In this document: piece after piece, positions 17,511-25,542 of the stretch | Numbering within the stretch: the first letter of the stretch is position 1 | How the letters are laid out: each line of letters starts with the position of its first letter | From: a virus | DNA: 59,244 bases | Virus record (IMG/VR): IMGVR_UViG_3300042922_001463 | Coordinates: 1 to 59,244 of that record | Reading direction: 5' to 3' (one strand) | Program-made: the position numbers and the translations under genes | The notes under the pieces: model-generated | Database searches by the model: none | The model's input: the letters and a program-made list of their open reading frames with translations, nothing else | Told to the model about the DNA's origin: nothing

Positions 17511-17792
17511 ATGCGCGCACCCGAGACTGGAACGCTAGTCGGAGTCCGGCTTCAGGCTGACGACCTCACAACCCTCGATGGCTGGCGGCGTCAGCAGGAC
17601 GATCTTCCTTCGCGCCCTGAAGCGATCCGCAGGCTGACCGCGTTCGCGCTCGCCCTCGCGCCTCACTTTGAAGAGGTCAAGGGCGTCATAGGCGACGCCA
17701 TCTCCACGGACGAAGGCGACCTCATCGACCCGGCACATCGAGCGCTGTTGGATGCACTTGTCGAGGCCAATGAAGCTGTGCGCAGCTCATGA
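17511..17792 (+). CDS. Ribbon-helix-helix (CopG-like) regulator
   Basis: 93 residues. VGVRLQADDLTTLDGW gives the beta strand and first helix, and LPSRPEAIRRLTAFALALA the second helix, the RHH pattern. RHH dimers bind short inverted repeats, and a perfect 16-bp palindrome ends five bases before the start codon, so autoregulation plus repression of the divergent Tat-protein gene is likely. The ATG is within a few bases of the predicted transcription start, so the mRNA may be leaderless; no ribosome-binding site is seen. Candidate lysogenic switch for one exported protein. Confidence 0.75.
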   Translation: MRAPETGTLVGVRLQADDLTTLDGWRRQQDDLPSRPEAIRRLTAFALALAPHFEEVKGVIGDAISTDEGDLIDPAHRALLDALVEANEAVRSS

Positions 17793-17843
17793 CCCTCGGG
17801 CCCCTGCGGAATCGCTGCGGGCAGCACAAGTCGGTCACGAAAA

Positions 17844-17870
17844 CGCCCGCGAACCTAGCGGCCGCGGGCG
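17844..17870 (-). terminator. Bidirectional-looking hairpin terminator
   Basis: An 8-bp perfect stem CGCCCGCG / CGCGGGCG with an 11-base loop. On the minus strand it is followed by a T run (TTTT), so it should end minus-strand transcripts coming from the tail genes above 17931. It also lies downstream of the plus-strand RHH gene. Confidence 0.7.
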
Positions 17871-17930
17871 TCTATCGCTGACAAACATGGCCCCACCTGC
17901 TCCCGCGGGACAGGGCGCCCGAAGATCAAT

Positions 17931-18494
17931 CTAATGGGCGGCGACCACCCGAAGCGGGGCCGGCTTCGACGCCGACTGCGAACGATACTGGACCGTGGCC
18001 GCGCGTGCGATCGCTGCCTCCACGCCCCGATTGGTCAGCTTCGCAGCGTATCTTGGCATGAGTTCGGCCGTCTCGGGCCACCGCAGGAACAGCGCGACCA
18101 ATCCGCTCGCCAGCGCCGTCTCGAACGCATCGCCGAGATCTGGCCGGGCGGTCCGCATCTGCGTCAGGTCGTCGAAGAACCTCTGATCCTCCGCGCTGGT
18201 CGCTCGCAGCTTCGCGGTCGGCTTGCACAGCTTTTCCGCCAGGATAGTCGCCTGCTTCCTGTCCGCTGAGATGTCGCTGATGGCGAGCAGCATCTCGACC
18301 GCGCTGGGAACCGCGGCCGGATCGGTGACGAACTTCTCCATTGCCTCGTAGTGCTGGCGGAGGTTGTCGGCGGCTGCCTTGTAGCGGACGGCAGCGGCGC
18401 GCGCGTGCTCACGTCGCGTGGTGATCACGTGCCAGCCCAGCGAGATGATGGCGGCTACGAAGACATAGGCCCACATATCATCCATTTGCGGCAT
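17931..18494 (-). CDS. Membrane-anchored protein of unknown function
   Basis: 187 residues from the ATG at 18494; alternative starts are Met4 and Met7. One N-terminal TM helix (WAYVFVAAIISLGWHVI) followed by a charged helical domain, so it is bound to the membrane and facing the cytoplasm or periplasm. No family recognised. It overlaps the preceding frameshifted membrane gene by 17 bases and is followed by a terminator, so it ends this transcription unit. Confidence 0.55.
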   Translation of the reverse strand: MPQMDDMWAYVFVAAIISLGWHVITTRREHARAAAVRYKAAADNLRQHYEAMEKFVTDPAAVPSAVEMLLAISDISADRKQATILAEKLCKPTAKLRATSAEDQRFFDDLTQMRTARPDLGDAFETALASGLVALFLRWPETAELMPRYAAKLTNRGVEAAIARAATVQYRSQSASKPAPLRVVAAH

Positions 18495-18844
18495 CGTTTT
18501 CGTCTCGTCTTTCGAGGGCCCTATTGCCAGAACCCTGTGTCCGCGACAACCTTTTCCGAGCCTTCTCGCGCACGGCGGCGCCGCGTTCGCGTTCAATCTT
18601 CTCAACTTCGAGGGCCGCCAGCCGTTCCTTATAGGCGTCCGACCGGTCCCTTCTCCAGAAATAGGCCCCGCCGAGGAAGACGACAATCGTCACCGCGAGA
18701 TATTGATCCAGCCCGGCGCGGATTAGCACGCCAGTGAAGACCAACAGTGATCACGACAAACGCGTCTAGGCCATCCAGTCCGAGCTTGAGCATCGGGCCT
18801 AGGATGCTCTTCAGTAGGTCCACGTCGGCCCTCGGCTCCGGCAT
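18478..18844 (-). pseudogene. Small membrane protein gene with an apparent +1 frameshift
   Basis: The ATG at 18844 opens a frame giving MPEPRADVDLLKSIL...LDAFVVIT. After about position 18755 that frame becomes Arg-rich and unlike a protein. The neighbouring frame then continues with LVFTGVLIRAGLDQYLAVTIVVFLGGAYFWRR and a charged coiled tail to 18478. Joined by skipping one base (around ACT-G-TTG), the two give one sensible protein of about 121 residues with two TM segments. Alternatively, the second part could start alone at TTG 18744. It is either a real inactivating indel, a programmed shift or a sequence error. Confidence 0.5.
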
Positions 18845-18960
18845 CGTGACGCAAGGATGCGGCCTTCGCGCAAAAATTGCAATGCCTCATGATACCTACG
18901 CCAATCGGAGGATGTCAGAGGAGCGCGGGGCTCATACGCCTTGGCGTCGCGGCGCCTGAC
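18811..18960 (-). other. Possible -1 frameshift extension of the tail assembly chaperone (G/GT type)
   Basis: The frame that lies -1 to the chaperone gene is open across its stop (18960) to 18811. It encodes a protein-like tail, RDAKAYEPRAPLTSSDW then RRYHEALQFLREGRILAS. In lambda and many siphophages the tail chaperone gene is extended by a -1 shift at exactly this place. I could not find a clean X-XXY-YYZ slippery heptamer near the stop, which weakens the case. Confidence 0.4.
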
Positions 18961-19691
18961 TAGGCGGGATTGGACGGGCTGAGATTCGTGCCGGCGACGG
19001 CCTCGGTGAGTGCCGCCGACATCTTCGAGATCAGCGTATGGAAGCGCTCGAAGGCGTCCGGCCCCGTGATCCCGAGCCGCTCCGCATAGCGGTCGATAGC
19101 AGTGAATGGGATGCCGCCATGCGGGCCGGGCGTCCGGTCCGACAGCAGCGTCCAGAACGCCTTCCATTCGAGCTCGAGGTGATCCGCCAGCGCCGGCCGC
19201 TCGGCGAGCGCCTTCGGCGTCACCCCCTCCTCGCGGCCGAGGTCTTCCAGCCACTGCAGCTGGTCGCCCCATGCCACCATCCAGCGCAGCATGGCGGTCA
19301 GGTTGCTCGCATCGGCTTCCAGCGAGGCAACGCCGCGATCGGCGACGATCCCGCCGGCCGCGACGCAGGCGCCGGCCAGATACTCGCCGATCTCCGGATC
19401 GGTCAGCAGGTCGACGGTGCAGGGTTCGTCCAGGCTCCAGTCGACGACGACAGTGCGGACGAGCACCTCCGCGAGGATCCTCGCCGAGACTTCCGGCGGC
19501 ATCTTCTCCTTGTGCTCGTCCGGGAGCTCCCGAACGAGTTCGCCGCGCAGCTTCGCCGCCTCGGTATTGCGCAGGCTGCGGGCCTTGACGTCGAGGCTGA
19601 TGCCGAGCTCGTCGAGAACGATGCCCTTCACCCACGCCCCACCGGCGGCCTTGACCTTTGCCGCCCTGAGATCACCGACCTTCAGTTTCAC
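18960..19691 (-). CDS. Tail assembly chaperone (GpG-like)
   Basis: 243 residues, mostly helical and acidic. The end of the protein, LEWKAFWTLLSDRTPGPHGG through YAERLGITGPDAFERFH, resembles tail assembly chaperones of alphaproteobacterial siphophages. It lies between the tail tube gene and the tape measure as expected, although unusually several accessory genes intervene. It should bind the tape measure during tail assembly. See the separate entry for the possible -1 extension. It overlaps the small gene upstream by four bases. Confidence 0.65.
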   Translation of the reverse strand: MKLKVGDLRAAKVKAAGGAWVKGIVLDELGISLDVKARSLRNTEAAKLRGELVRELPDEHKEKMPPEVSARILAEVLVRTVVVDWSLDEPCTVDLLTDPEIGEYLAGACVAAGGIVADRGVASLEADASNLTAMLRWMVAWGDQLQWLEDLGREEGVTPKALAERPALADHLELEWKAFWTLLSDRTPGPHGGIPFTAIDRYAERLGITGPDAFERFHTLISKMSAALTEAVAGTNLSPSNPA

Positions 19692-19870
19692 GAGGTCTTC
19701 TCCTGCTTAGCGGCGGGCTTGGCCCAGCGCGCGTGCTTCTTGGCGACGATGAGCTCGGCGTAATCCGCCGGCACATCGTCGGGAACGGAGAGGGTCTCGC
19801 CGGCGGCGAAGTCGCGCCGGCGACCCTCGGGGTAGCCCGTGAAGGGCTCCACGATTTCGACCGTCTTCAT
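19688..19870 (-). CDS. Small phage protein, unknown
   Basis: 60 residues from the ATG at 19870 (MKTVEIVEPFTGYPEGRRR...FAAGETLSVPDDVPADYAELIVAKKHA). This short beta-type protein is a familiar neighbour of tail tube or capsid genes in phages. Its pattern 'FxxGExxxVPxxxAxxLVxKGxA' is common, but no function is known. It overlaps the chaperone gene by four bases. Confidence 0.65.
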   Translation of the reverse strand: MKTVEIVEPFTGYPEGRRRDFAAGETLSVPDDVPADYAELIVAKKHARWAKPAAKQEKTS

Positions 19871-19896
19871 GGGGATGTCCTGTTGGGCGCGGTCCA

Positions 19897-20823
19897 TCAG
19901 GCGACGGCGCGCGTGATCTTCACCGAGCAGGCCTCGGTGGCGTCGAGGACGGCGCGGTACGGAATCGACATCATTACGTCGTCGTTGTTGCCGCCGATCT
20001 GCTTGGCGCCGTCGAGGAAAATGATCTTGGGCAGCAGGACCGTGTATTTCTTGCCGCTGTCCTTGCCGATGTTGAAGCTCAGTGCGCCGCCGCCGTGGTC
20101 GAGCACCGCCTGGTAGAGCGCCTGGCTCTCGAAATAGGCCTCAAGGGTGCCGGTGCTGTCGAAGCGGCCCGCGCCGAACTCCTCCGTATACAGCGAGCCG
20201 ACCACGGGCCGTTCGCGGAGGTTGTTGTTGAACTCGAGGTTGAGGCTCCGCACCTTCGGCACCGGATTGAGACCGGCGACGGCCAGGGCCGCGACATGAG
20301 CGGAAGACGTCAGGATCGGCTCGGTCGTCGCCGCCGTATAGGTGGCGCCGGTGACGATCGCCGAGGCGAGCGTCTCCTTCTGGCCGACCAGTCCGACCGA
20401 ACCGGTGACCTTCGCGCGCGCCGCGATGGCGAGGGAGAAGGTGTTGACGGTGCAGCCGGTATAGCGGTGGAAGCTGTCGGTGGCGCCGAGCTCCAGCGTC
20501 TCTTCCACGGTGAAATACTTCGGGGTGATGCCGTTCTTCAGGACGTTGGTGGTCCAGGTGCCGCGCAGCGCCGCCTCGAGCATGTCGTCGAAGGTGCTGT
20601 AGGAGAATTCGAACGGATAGGCGCCGCTGACGCCGAGGCCCAGCAGACCTTCGTCGGGCACGTTGCGGTCAGCCCGGAGCTCGTCGCTGGTCTGCGTCGT
20701 CTTGTTGGTGCGCGGCCCGCCGCCGGTGGTGCGGAAGGTCTTGAAGGTCGGGGTGGCCGGCGTGGCGCCATACGTCGCCTCGGCGACATAGGCGATCCGC
20801 GCCTCGCTCGAATTGGCAGGCAT
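19897..20823 (-). CDS. Major tail tube protein
   Basis: 308 residues. The N-terminus SSEARIAYVAEATYGATPATPTFKTFRTT, the middle LGVSGAYPFEFSYSTFDDMLEAAL and the C-terminal IPYRAVLDATEACSVKITR are characteristic of phage tail tube proteins of the lambda V-like group. It polymerises into the hexameric rings of the tail tube around the tape measure. The preceding gene is the DUF4128 tail terminator, giving the canonical terminator - tube - chaperone order. Confidence 0.85.
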   Translation of the reverse strand: MPANSSEARIAYVAEATYGATPATPTFKTFRTTGGGPRTNKTTQTSDELRADRNVPDEGLLGLGVSGAYPFEFSYSTFDDMLEAALRGTWTTNVLKNGITPKYFTVEETLELGATDSFHRYTGCTVNTFSLAIAARAKVTGSVGLVGQKETLASAIVTGATYTAATTEPILTSSAHVAALAVAGLNPVPKVRSLNLEFNNNLRERPVVGSLYTEEFGAGRFDSTGTLEAYFESQALYQAVLDHGGGALSFNIGKDSGKKYTVLLPKIIFLDGAKQIGGNNDDVMMSIPYRAVLDATEACSVKITRAVA

Positions 20824-20847
20824 GGCAGTTCTCCGATGTGAGGAAAG

Positions 20848-21258
20848 TCAGCCGAGGAAGTCGGCGTCGTAGGCAATGGCGCAGCTCAGCGCCCAATAGT
20901 TGCCGTCGTCGTTCCGGTCATCGAGGACGGCGGGCGAAGCCCCCGAGGTGCGGACCGGACCGAAGTTCCGATGCCGGAAATGAGCGCGCAACTCGTCGAG
21001 CCAGGCGGTCCAGTCGATGACGCCGGCGCCGCGCGGGATCATCAGCACGAAGCGGATCGCACCTTCCTCGCGCTGTAGGTTTTCACCCGGCGCGCCGATG
21101 CTGGCGGCGCTCTCCTGTGCCAGTGGATACTGCACGGCGAGGAAAGGATCGCCGCCGGCCGGCGGCTGGAAGGTCTCGTTGGGATACTCGATCGGGGTGC
21201 GCGTCCAGAAGGCGTCCACCCTCTCCTTCACCGCGATCATCACCGCTGCCGAGGCCAT
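20848..21258 (-). CDS. DUF4128 tail terminator-like protein
   Basis: 136 residues. AAVMIAVKERVDAFWTRTPIEYPNE at the N-terminus, the strand FLAVQYPLAQESAASIGAPG and the C-terminal WALSCAIAYDADFLG match DUF4128 proteins. These cap the tail tube and join it to the head, like lambda gpU. It lies between the gp10-like completion protein and the tube protein. Confidence 0.8.
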   Translation of the reverse strand: MASAAVMIAVKERVDAFWTRTPIEYPNETFQPPAGGDPFLAVQYPLAQESAASIGAPGENLQREEGAIRFVLMIPRGAGVIDWTAWLDELRAHFRHRNFGPVRTSGASPAVLDDRNDDGNYWALSCAIAYDADFLG

Positions 21259-21260
21259 GA

Positions 21261-21935
21261 CTACCTCACCCTGATCACAATTGCGGGCTGGCGGCTTTCG
21301 CGTTCCATCCGAATGGCTGACTGCCGAGCGGGTTGATTTCGCATCGCCCGGCGCTCGGCGCGGTTGGCCGCACCGGGCACATAGCCGAGCAGCGGCGAGC
21401 GATAAGTGAACCGGATGCTGGCGACATTGTTGAACCGCCGGCGCGCCAGCACGGTGACCGCTTCATAGACGCCGTCCGGCGCCTGCTTCGAGAGACCGCG
21501 TTCGATCTTGCGTGCGTAGGGCTGCAGGTTGAGGAAGACGTACTCCTCCGCCGGCGGCACCTCGGCGCCGGGAGCGATCTCGACGCCGTCGGCATAGAAG
21601 GCGTGGCTATCCTGATATCGGCCGGTGAGCACCGGGGAGTGCTTCACCAGCATCTCGCCGACCCATTCGAACAGGTCGTTCAGCAGGTCGAACTCGAAGA
21701 CGATGACGCCATCGGGCTTCACGCTTTCCAGTGGTGCGCCGAGGCGGCCATCGACATAGGTCTCATGTGGCGGCACCAAGCCGGTGGCGCGGCGGTTGAT
21801 CTCCTGCGCCTCGGCGAGCGCCTGTCGGGCATAACCAGCCAGCCGCTTGCCGCGCTCCGCCGGCGGCTCGCCCTCACGGATCGCCAGCATGATGCTGCGC
21901 TCGATCGGCTCGATCCGCGTGGTGACCTTGGCCAC
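21261..21935 (-). CDS. HK97 gp10-like tail completion/connector protein
   Basis: 224 residues. A helical N-terminal half is followed by HSPVLTGRYQDSHAFYADG, matching the tail completion (gp10/gpZ-like) pattern 'SPVxTGxxxxS'. The C-terminus is strongly basic. It joins the tail end to the head connector. It abuts the head-closure gene with a one-base overlap and precedes the DUF4128 gene by two bases. Confidence 0.75.
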   Translation of the reverse strand: MAKVTTRIEPIERSIMLAIREGEPPAERGKRLAGYARQALAEAQEINRRATGLVPPHETYVDGRLGAPLESVKPDGVIVFEFDLLNDLFEWVGEMLVKHSPVLTGRYQDSHAFYADGVEIAPGAEVPPAEEYVFLNLQPYARKIERGLSKQAPDGVYEAVTVLARRRFNNVASIRFTYRSPLLGYVPGAANRAERRAMRNQPARQSAIRMERESRQPAIVIRVR

Positions 21936-22294
21936 TATCCGCGGACCTGCAGGTCGATGCGGACCAGCTCGCCGCCGAGATAGATCGGCTCGGCAGCGAT
22001 CACGGCGCGGGCCCGGCCGGCCGACACCAGCGTATCGCCAGCTTTCGGCGGCTCCGGAGCGCCGGAAGGCCAGCCGGCCGCATTGATCTGCGTCGGCGAC
22101 ATCACAACCTCGCTGTCCCCTTGGGTGATGCCCCCCACAAGCTCGTCCGGCGCATAGCCGCGGAGCGTGATGCGAACGGTGACGTCGACGCTGTTTTTCG
22201 TCGTTCCCGACCAGGTGGAGCGACGCAGAACGGCGTCTTGGCCGTGACGTCGGAGTTGCTTGTCGAGCGCGGCGATGGCGGCGGCCGGCGTCAT
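21935..22294 (-). CDS. Head-tail joining (head closure-like) protein
   Basis: 119 residues, beta-type, with VTVRITLRGYAPDELVGGITQGDSEVVMSP in the middle and a strand-rich C-terminus. Size and order (gp6-like adaptor, then this, then gp10-like) fit the head-closure/stopper protein. Family identity is inferred from position rather than a sharp motif. Confidence 0.65.
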   Translation of the reverse strand: MTPAAAIAALDKQLRRHGQDAVLRRSTWSGTTKNSVDVTVRITLRGYAPDELVGGITQGDSEVVMSPTQINAAGWPSGAPEPPKAGDTLVSAGRARAVIAAEPIYLGGELVRIDLQVRG

Positions 22295-22298
22295 CGCG

Positions 22299-22898
22299 TT
22301 AACCCATCAACGGGGCCACGTAGGGCCGGAGCAGTTGAGCCGCCGTCGGGCTGGTCAGCCGGTCATCGCCCCCAGGCACGCGATAGGAGAAAGACCCGAC
22401 GTCTTCGACCGTTTCGGACTTCAGGAGTTCGTCCCTGTCGCGTGCGGTGTGGTAGGCGGCGGCCTCCAAGGCGACGGCCCGCTCAACAGGAAGTGGCAGC
22501 GTGCGAGAGCCGTCCGGCGAAAGGACAAACCCCGCCTTGTAGGTAACGTCGATGGCCTCGCGCCAAGCTCGGCAGCAGCCGGCGCGTCGAAACCACTGCC
22601 CGTCTGCCTCGTAGTCGGCCGGGGACAGGGCTGCACCGCCCAAATTGAACGTCACGACCTCGGTTATCGGCCCGCGAGACAGCATGAACTCCGCGCCGCG
22701 GATGTCGCAGCGCTCGAACGTCTCCCGATAGGTCTGCGAGGGAAAGATTCGGCGGCAAAAATCGGCCACGGCGGCCGAAGCGTGGTCGATGAGGAGCACG
22801 ATCTGCGGATCTGTCAGCGATCCGAAGTCGGCAAGGACCTTGGCGCGCTCGATCGTCGTCAGCGCCATCGATTCCGCAGGCGTGACGACGATCAGCAT
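22299..22898 (-). CDS. Head-tail connector adaptor (gp6-like)
   Basis: 199 residues. LTDPQIVLLIDHASAAVADFCRR near the N-terminus and VERAVALEAAAYHTARDRDEL...SYRVPGGD near the C-terminus are the helical bundle pattern of HK97 gp6-like connectors that dock onto the portal. Met11 (22868) is an equally reasonable start. It follows the capsid-side genes and precedes the head-closure gene. Confidence 0.75.
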   Translation of the reverse strand: MLIVVTPAESMALTTIERAKVLADFGSLTDPQIVLLIDHASAAVADFCRRIFPSQTYRETFERCDIRGAEFMLSRGPITEVVTFNLGGAALSPADYEADGQWFRRAGCCRAWREAIDVTYKAGFVLSPDGSRTLPLPVERAVALEAAAYHTARDRDELLKSETVEDVGSFSYRVPGGDDRLTSPTAAQLLRPYVAPLMG

Positions 22899-22904
22899 GG
22901 TGCC

Positions 22905-23573
22905 TCAGTCCTTCTTGGCGCGCTTGGCGAGGAATTCAGCCTTGCCGTCGGCATCGAGGCCGTTGAACGCCTCGGCTTCGGCCTTCGAGAGCTTCTCGGC
23001 GACCTCTTTGCCGTCGGTGTCGAGCACCGAATAGCTGCCGCCACCGCGGTGAGAGGCTTTCAGGCCGATCGGGGCTGAATTCGCCGTCTTTCCGCCTTCC
23101 TCGCCGGCCTGACCCGCCTGCGCAGCGGCGATAGCGGCCGGCGCAGATGACGGCATCGGCGCTCCAGGAGCCGCAAGCGGCTGTTCCGTCACGCCGGATG
23201 CAGGATCGACACCGAAAACGGCTTCGGCGCCTTCCATTTCACGGACCAACTGCTCCTTGGCAGCGGCAACCATCTCGGCATGGACGAGATTGCCGCTCCA
23301 CGGAGTGCCAGAGCGCGCAATCATCGCCTTCAGTTCTTCATCCGAGGCGGCGGCAAGCTTGCGGTCGAACGCCGCGATCATGCGGCCGTCGAGCGCGGCC
23401 TTTGCCGCCGCCTCAGCATCGTCATTCTTGCTCGGCTTGACGTAGCCGGCTTCGACAAGGCCGTCGAAATGAGCATCCACAAAGGGATATTCGCGATCGA
23501 CGGCCAGTATTTCGGTGCTCATGCCGTCCACCGCATAGGGGAACGACTTCACCACGATGCCATGGCGTGCCAT
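22905..23573 (-). CDS. Phage structural protein, unknown
   Basis: 222 residues. N-terminal beta-type stretch (GIVVKSFPYAVDGMSTEIL), a helical centre, an Ala/Pro/Gly-rich linker (about 130-165), and a C-terminal Lys/Glu-rich segment ending SKAEAEAFNGLDADGKAEFLAKRAK. Proteins with this plan lie between capsid and connectors in several alphaproteobacterial phages. A minor head role is inferred from place only. Confidence 0.6.
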   Translation of the reverse strand: MARHGIVVKSFPYAVDGMSTEILAVDREYPFVDAHFDGLVEAGYVKPSKNDDAEAAAKAALDGRMIAAFDRKLAAASDEELKAMIARSGTPWSGNLVHAEMVAAAKEQLVREMEGAEAVFGVDPASGVTEQPLAAPGAPMPSSAPAAIAAAQAGQAGEEGGKTANSAPIGLKASHRGGGSYSVLDTDGKEVAEKLSKAEAEAFNGLDADGKAEFLAKRAKKD

Positions 23574-23632
23574 GGGGCGAACTCCTCTGCTTCCGGGCGG
23601 ACTAGACGGCGCCGCTCAGGGCGCCGTCGTCG

Positions 23633-24058
23633 TCACACAGGCGGGTTGGGGGTCGGGCGGAGGTTGTTGCGACCGAGAAGCCAGACGGCCGCAATGGAGG
23701 CATTGCCCGCGTTGCCGCTCGGCGTGATCGTCGCGCGGATATACTGCTTGCCGCCGACATAACCGATCTTCCGGACCGTATCGTCGGCCGCGAAGGTGAA
23801 GCCGGCGTTCGCCAGCGTGCCGTTCAGCTGATCGGCCGGTACCGGAGTGGCGTCGGACAGGTTCGCCTGGTCGCCATGCTCGAAAGTCACGGCGAAGGTC
23901 GCGTCGGCATCGGCAAGACCGCCGATGAGAAGGGCCAGCGCGGCGGATTCAGCGCCGAGCCGGTTCAGGATCTGCGTGACGATCGGGGTGTTGTCCGCCA
24001 CCGCGGCTCCCGGAGAGATCGCTCGCTTCAGGTCGATATTAGAGATCAGGTCCCGCAT
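23633..24058 (-). CDS. Putative head decoration/stabilising protein
   Basis: 141 residues from the ATG at 24058, with GGAGG eight bases upstream. MRDLISNIDLKRAISPG opens the protein, then NTPIVTQILNRLGAESAALALLIG and a beta-rich rest. Proteins with this start are found directly downstream of HK97-type major capsid genes in this phage group. A decoration function is likely but inferred from position. Confidence 0.65.
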   Translation of the reverse strand: MRDLISNIDLKRAISPGAAVADNTPIVTQILNRLGAESAALALLIGGLADADATFAVTFEHGDQANLSDATPVPADQLNGTLANAGFTFAADDTVRKIGYVGGKQYIRATITPSGNAGNASIAAVWLLGRNNLRPTPNPPV

Positions 24059-24139
24059 CGCAGGAGCCTCCATGAGCAAAACGGAGCCAGACGCGCCGGG
24101 AGAGCCGGCGCGCTGGTCATTCCCGTCGATGAGAAAGGG

Positions 24140-25519
24140 TCAGCCCGCCGAGACGGCCTGAAGGGCGAAGGCCTCGAAGTCGACGACGTCGCCGCCGACG
24201 CGAGCACGGGTGTAGAACTCCACGAAGGGCTTCGAGGAGTAGGGATCGCGCAGCACGCGGATTCCGAGGCGGTCCACGACGGTGTAACCGGCGCGGAAGT
24301 CGCCGAAGGCCACCGGCAGCGCACCCGCCGCAACGGCCGGCATGTCGTCAGCGCGGCGGATGGAGTGGCCGAGCAGCATGGACGGCTGGCCCTCCTGCAG
24401 ACCGGGGCGCCAGATGTACTGGCCCTGCTCGTCCTTGAAGAGCATCACCGAGGCGACGGTGCCGCGCTTCATCAGCCAGTTGGCATTGGCGAGGTAACGG
24501 TCCTTCAGGCTGAACATCAGCCGGATGAGGCCGTCCGGCGTGAGGCTGGTGGCATTGCCAGACGCGACCTGAAGGATGGTGCCGCGGGCACCGTCCGCCC
24601 CTGCCGGGTAGGTCAGGATGCCGCGCGGCTTCTTGATGCCGTTGCCCGAGATGAAGGCCGTCGCACGCATGCGCGCGAACTTCTCCGACACCTTGCGCGC
24701 CAGCCAGGCTTCGATGTCGATGCCGGCATCTTCCAGCAGCTGCTGGGTGACCTTCGGCTTCGCATAGATCTCGAAGACGGGGATGCGCTGGACGCCGACC
24801 TGCGGGGTGCTGGTCTCCGGCCGGGCATCGGTCTCGCCGACCCAACCGGCACCGGCTTCGTCGGTGTCGATCGCGACTTCGAGCGCATCGGTGGAGACGG
24901 TCTCGTGGGTCGCGAGTTCGTCGATGGGCGACGTCTCATAGACCTTGGCGATGATGCGGGAGGAAACGGAGGTCGGCACAAGATAGCCGCCGTCCGGGTC
25001 CGAGCCCACCAACATCGCCTTCTGCTCGTCCTGCGAGAGGAAATTGACCTCGCGCCGGAGCGAATTGCCGAACGCCGCCTCATATGCCTTGTATTCGTCG
25101 ACGCTGACGCTTTCCGGCGTGAGGACCGTGGTCGACTTCAGCTCGCCGCGCCGGGAAAGCGCGACGCGCTTGAACTGAAGGGCATCTTCGATGCGCTTCT
25201 GGCCGGCGTCGCCGCCAGCGCCGGGACGATTCAGGCGCTTCTCGAAGCCATCGAGACGCTCGGCACCCGCCTTGGCGTCGTCGATGATCTTCTTCACGCG
25301 CTCTTCGATGGCATCGTGCTTCGCAGCGATGCCGTTGGTGAGAGCTTCGAGGTCCTTCTTGAACTGCGGGCTCTCCAGCAGCTTGGCGCCGGCCTTCTCG
25401 GCAAGGTCGCGGACCTCCTTGAGGTCCTTCTCCATCGTCGATTTCAGGCCGGCGACATCGTCGCCAAATTTCTTCACTTCGCGCTGCACATCCTGCAGCA
25501 CGTCATCGATCTCGGGCAT
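24140..25519 (-). CDS. HK97-fold major capsid protein
   Basis: 459 residues. The first ~130 residues are a charged coiled coil, the delta/scaffold domain that the prohead protease removes. The capsid fold follows: SDPDGGYLVPTSVSSRIIAKVYE, FEIYAKPKVTQQLLEDAGIDIEAWL, FISGNGIKKPRGIL, and the C-terminal VAFGDFRAGYTVVDRLGIRVLRDPYS. These are hallmark stretches of the family. It follows the protease gene by 23 bases. Confidence 0.95.
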   Translation of the reverse strand: MPEIDDVLQDVQREVKKFGDDVAGLKSTMEKDLKEVRDLAEKAGAKLLESPQFKKDLEALTNGIAAKHDAIEERVKKIIDDAKAGAERLDGFEKRLNRPGAGGDAGQKRIEDALQFKRVALSRRGELKSTTVLTPESVSVDEYKAYEAAFGNSLRREVNFLSQDEQKAMLVGSDPDGGYLVPTSVSSRIIAKVYETSPIDELATHETVSTDALEVAIDTDEAGAGWVGETDARPETSTPQVGVQRIPVFEIYAKPKVTQQLLEDAGIDIEAWLARKVSEKFARMRATAFISGNGIKKPRGILTYPAGADGARGTILQVASGNATSLTPDGLIRLMFSLKDRYLANANWLMKRGTVASVMLFKDEQGQYIWRPGLQEGQPSMLLGHSIRRADDMPAVAAGALPVAFGDFRAGYTVVDRLGIRVLRDPYSSKPFVEFYTRARVGGDVVDFEAFALQAVSAG

Positions 25520-25542
25520 GTCGCCCTCCGTAGTGAGGTGGG

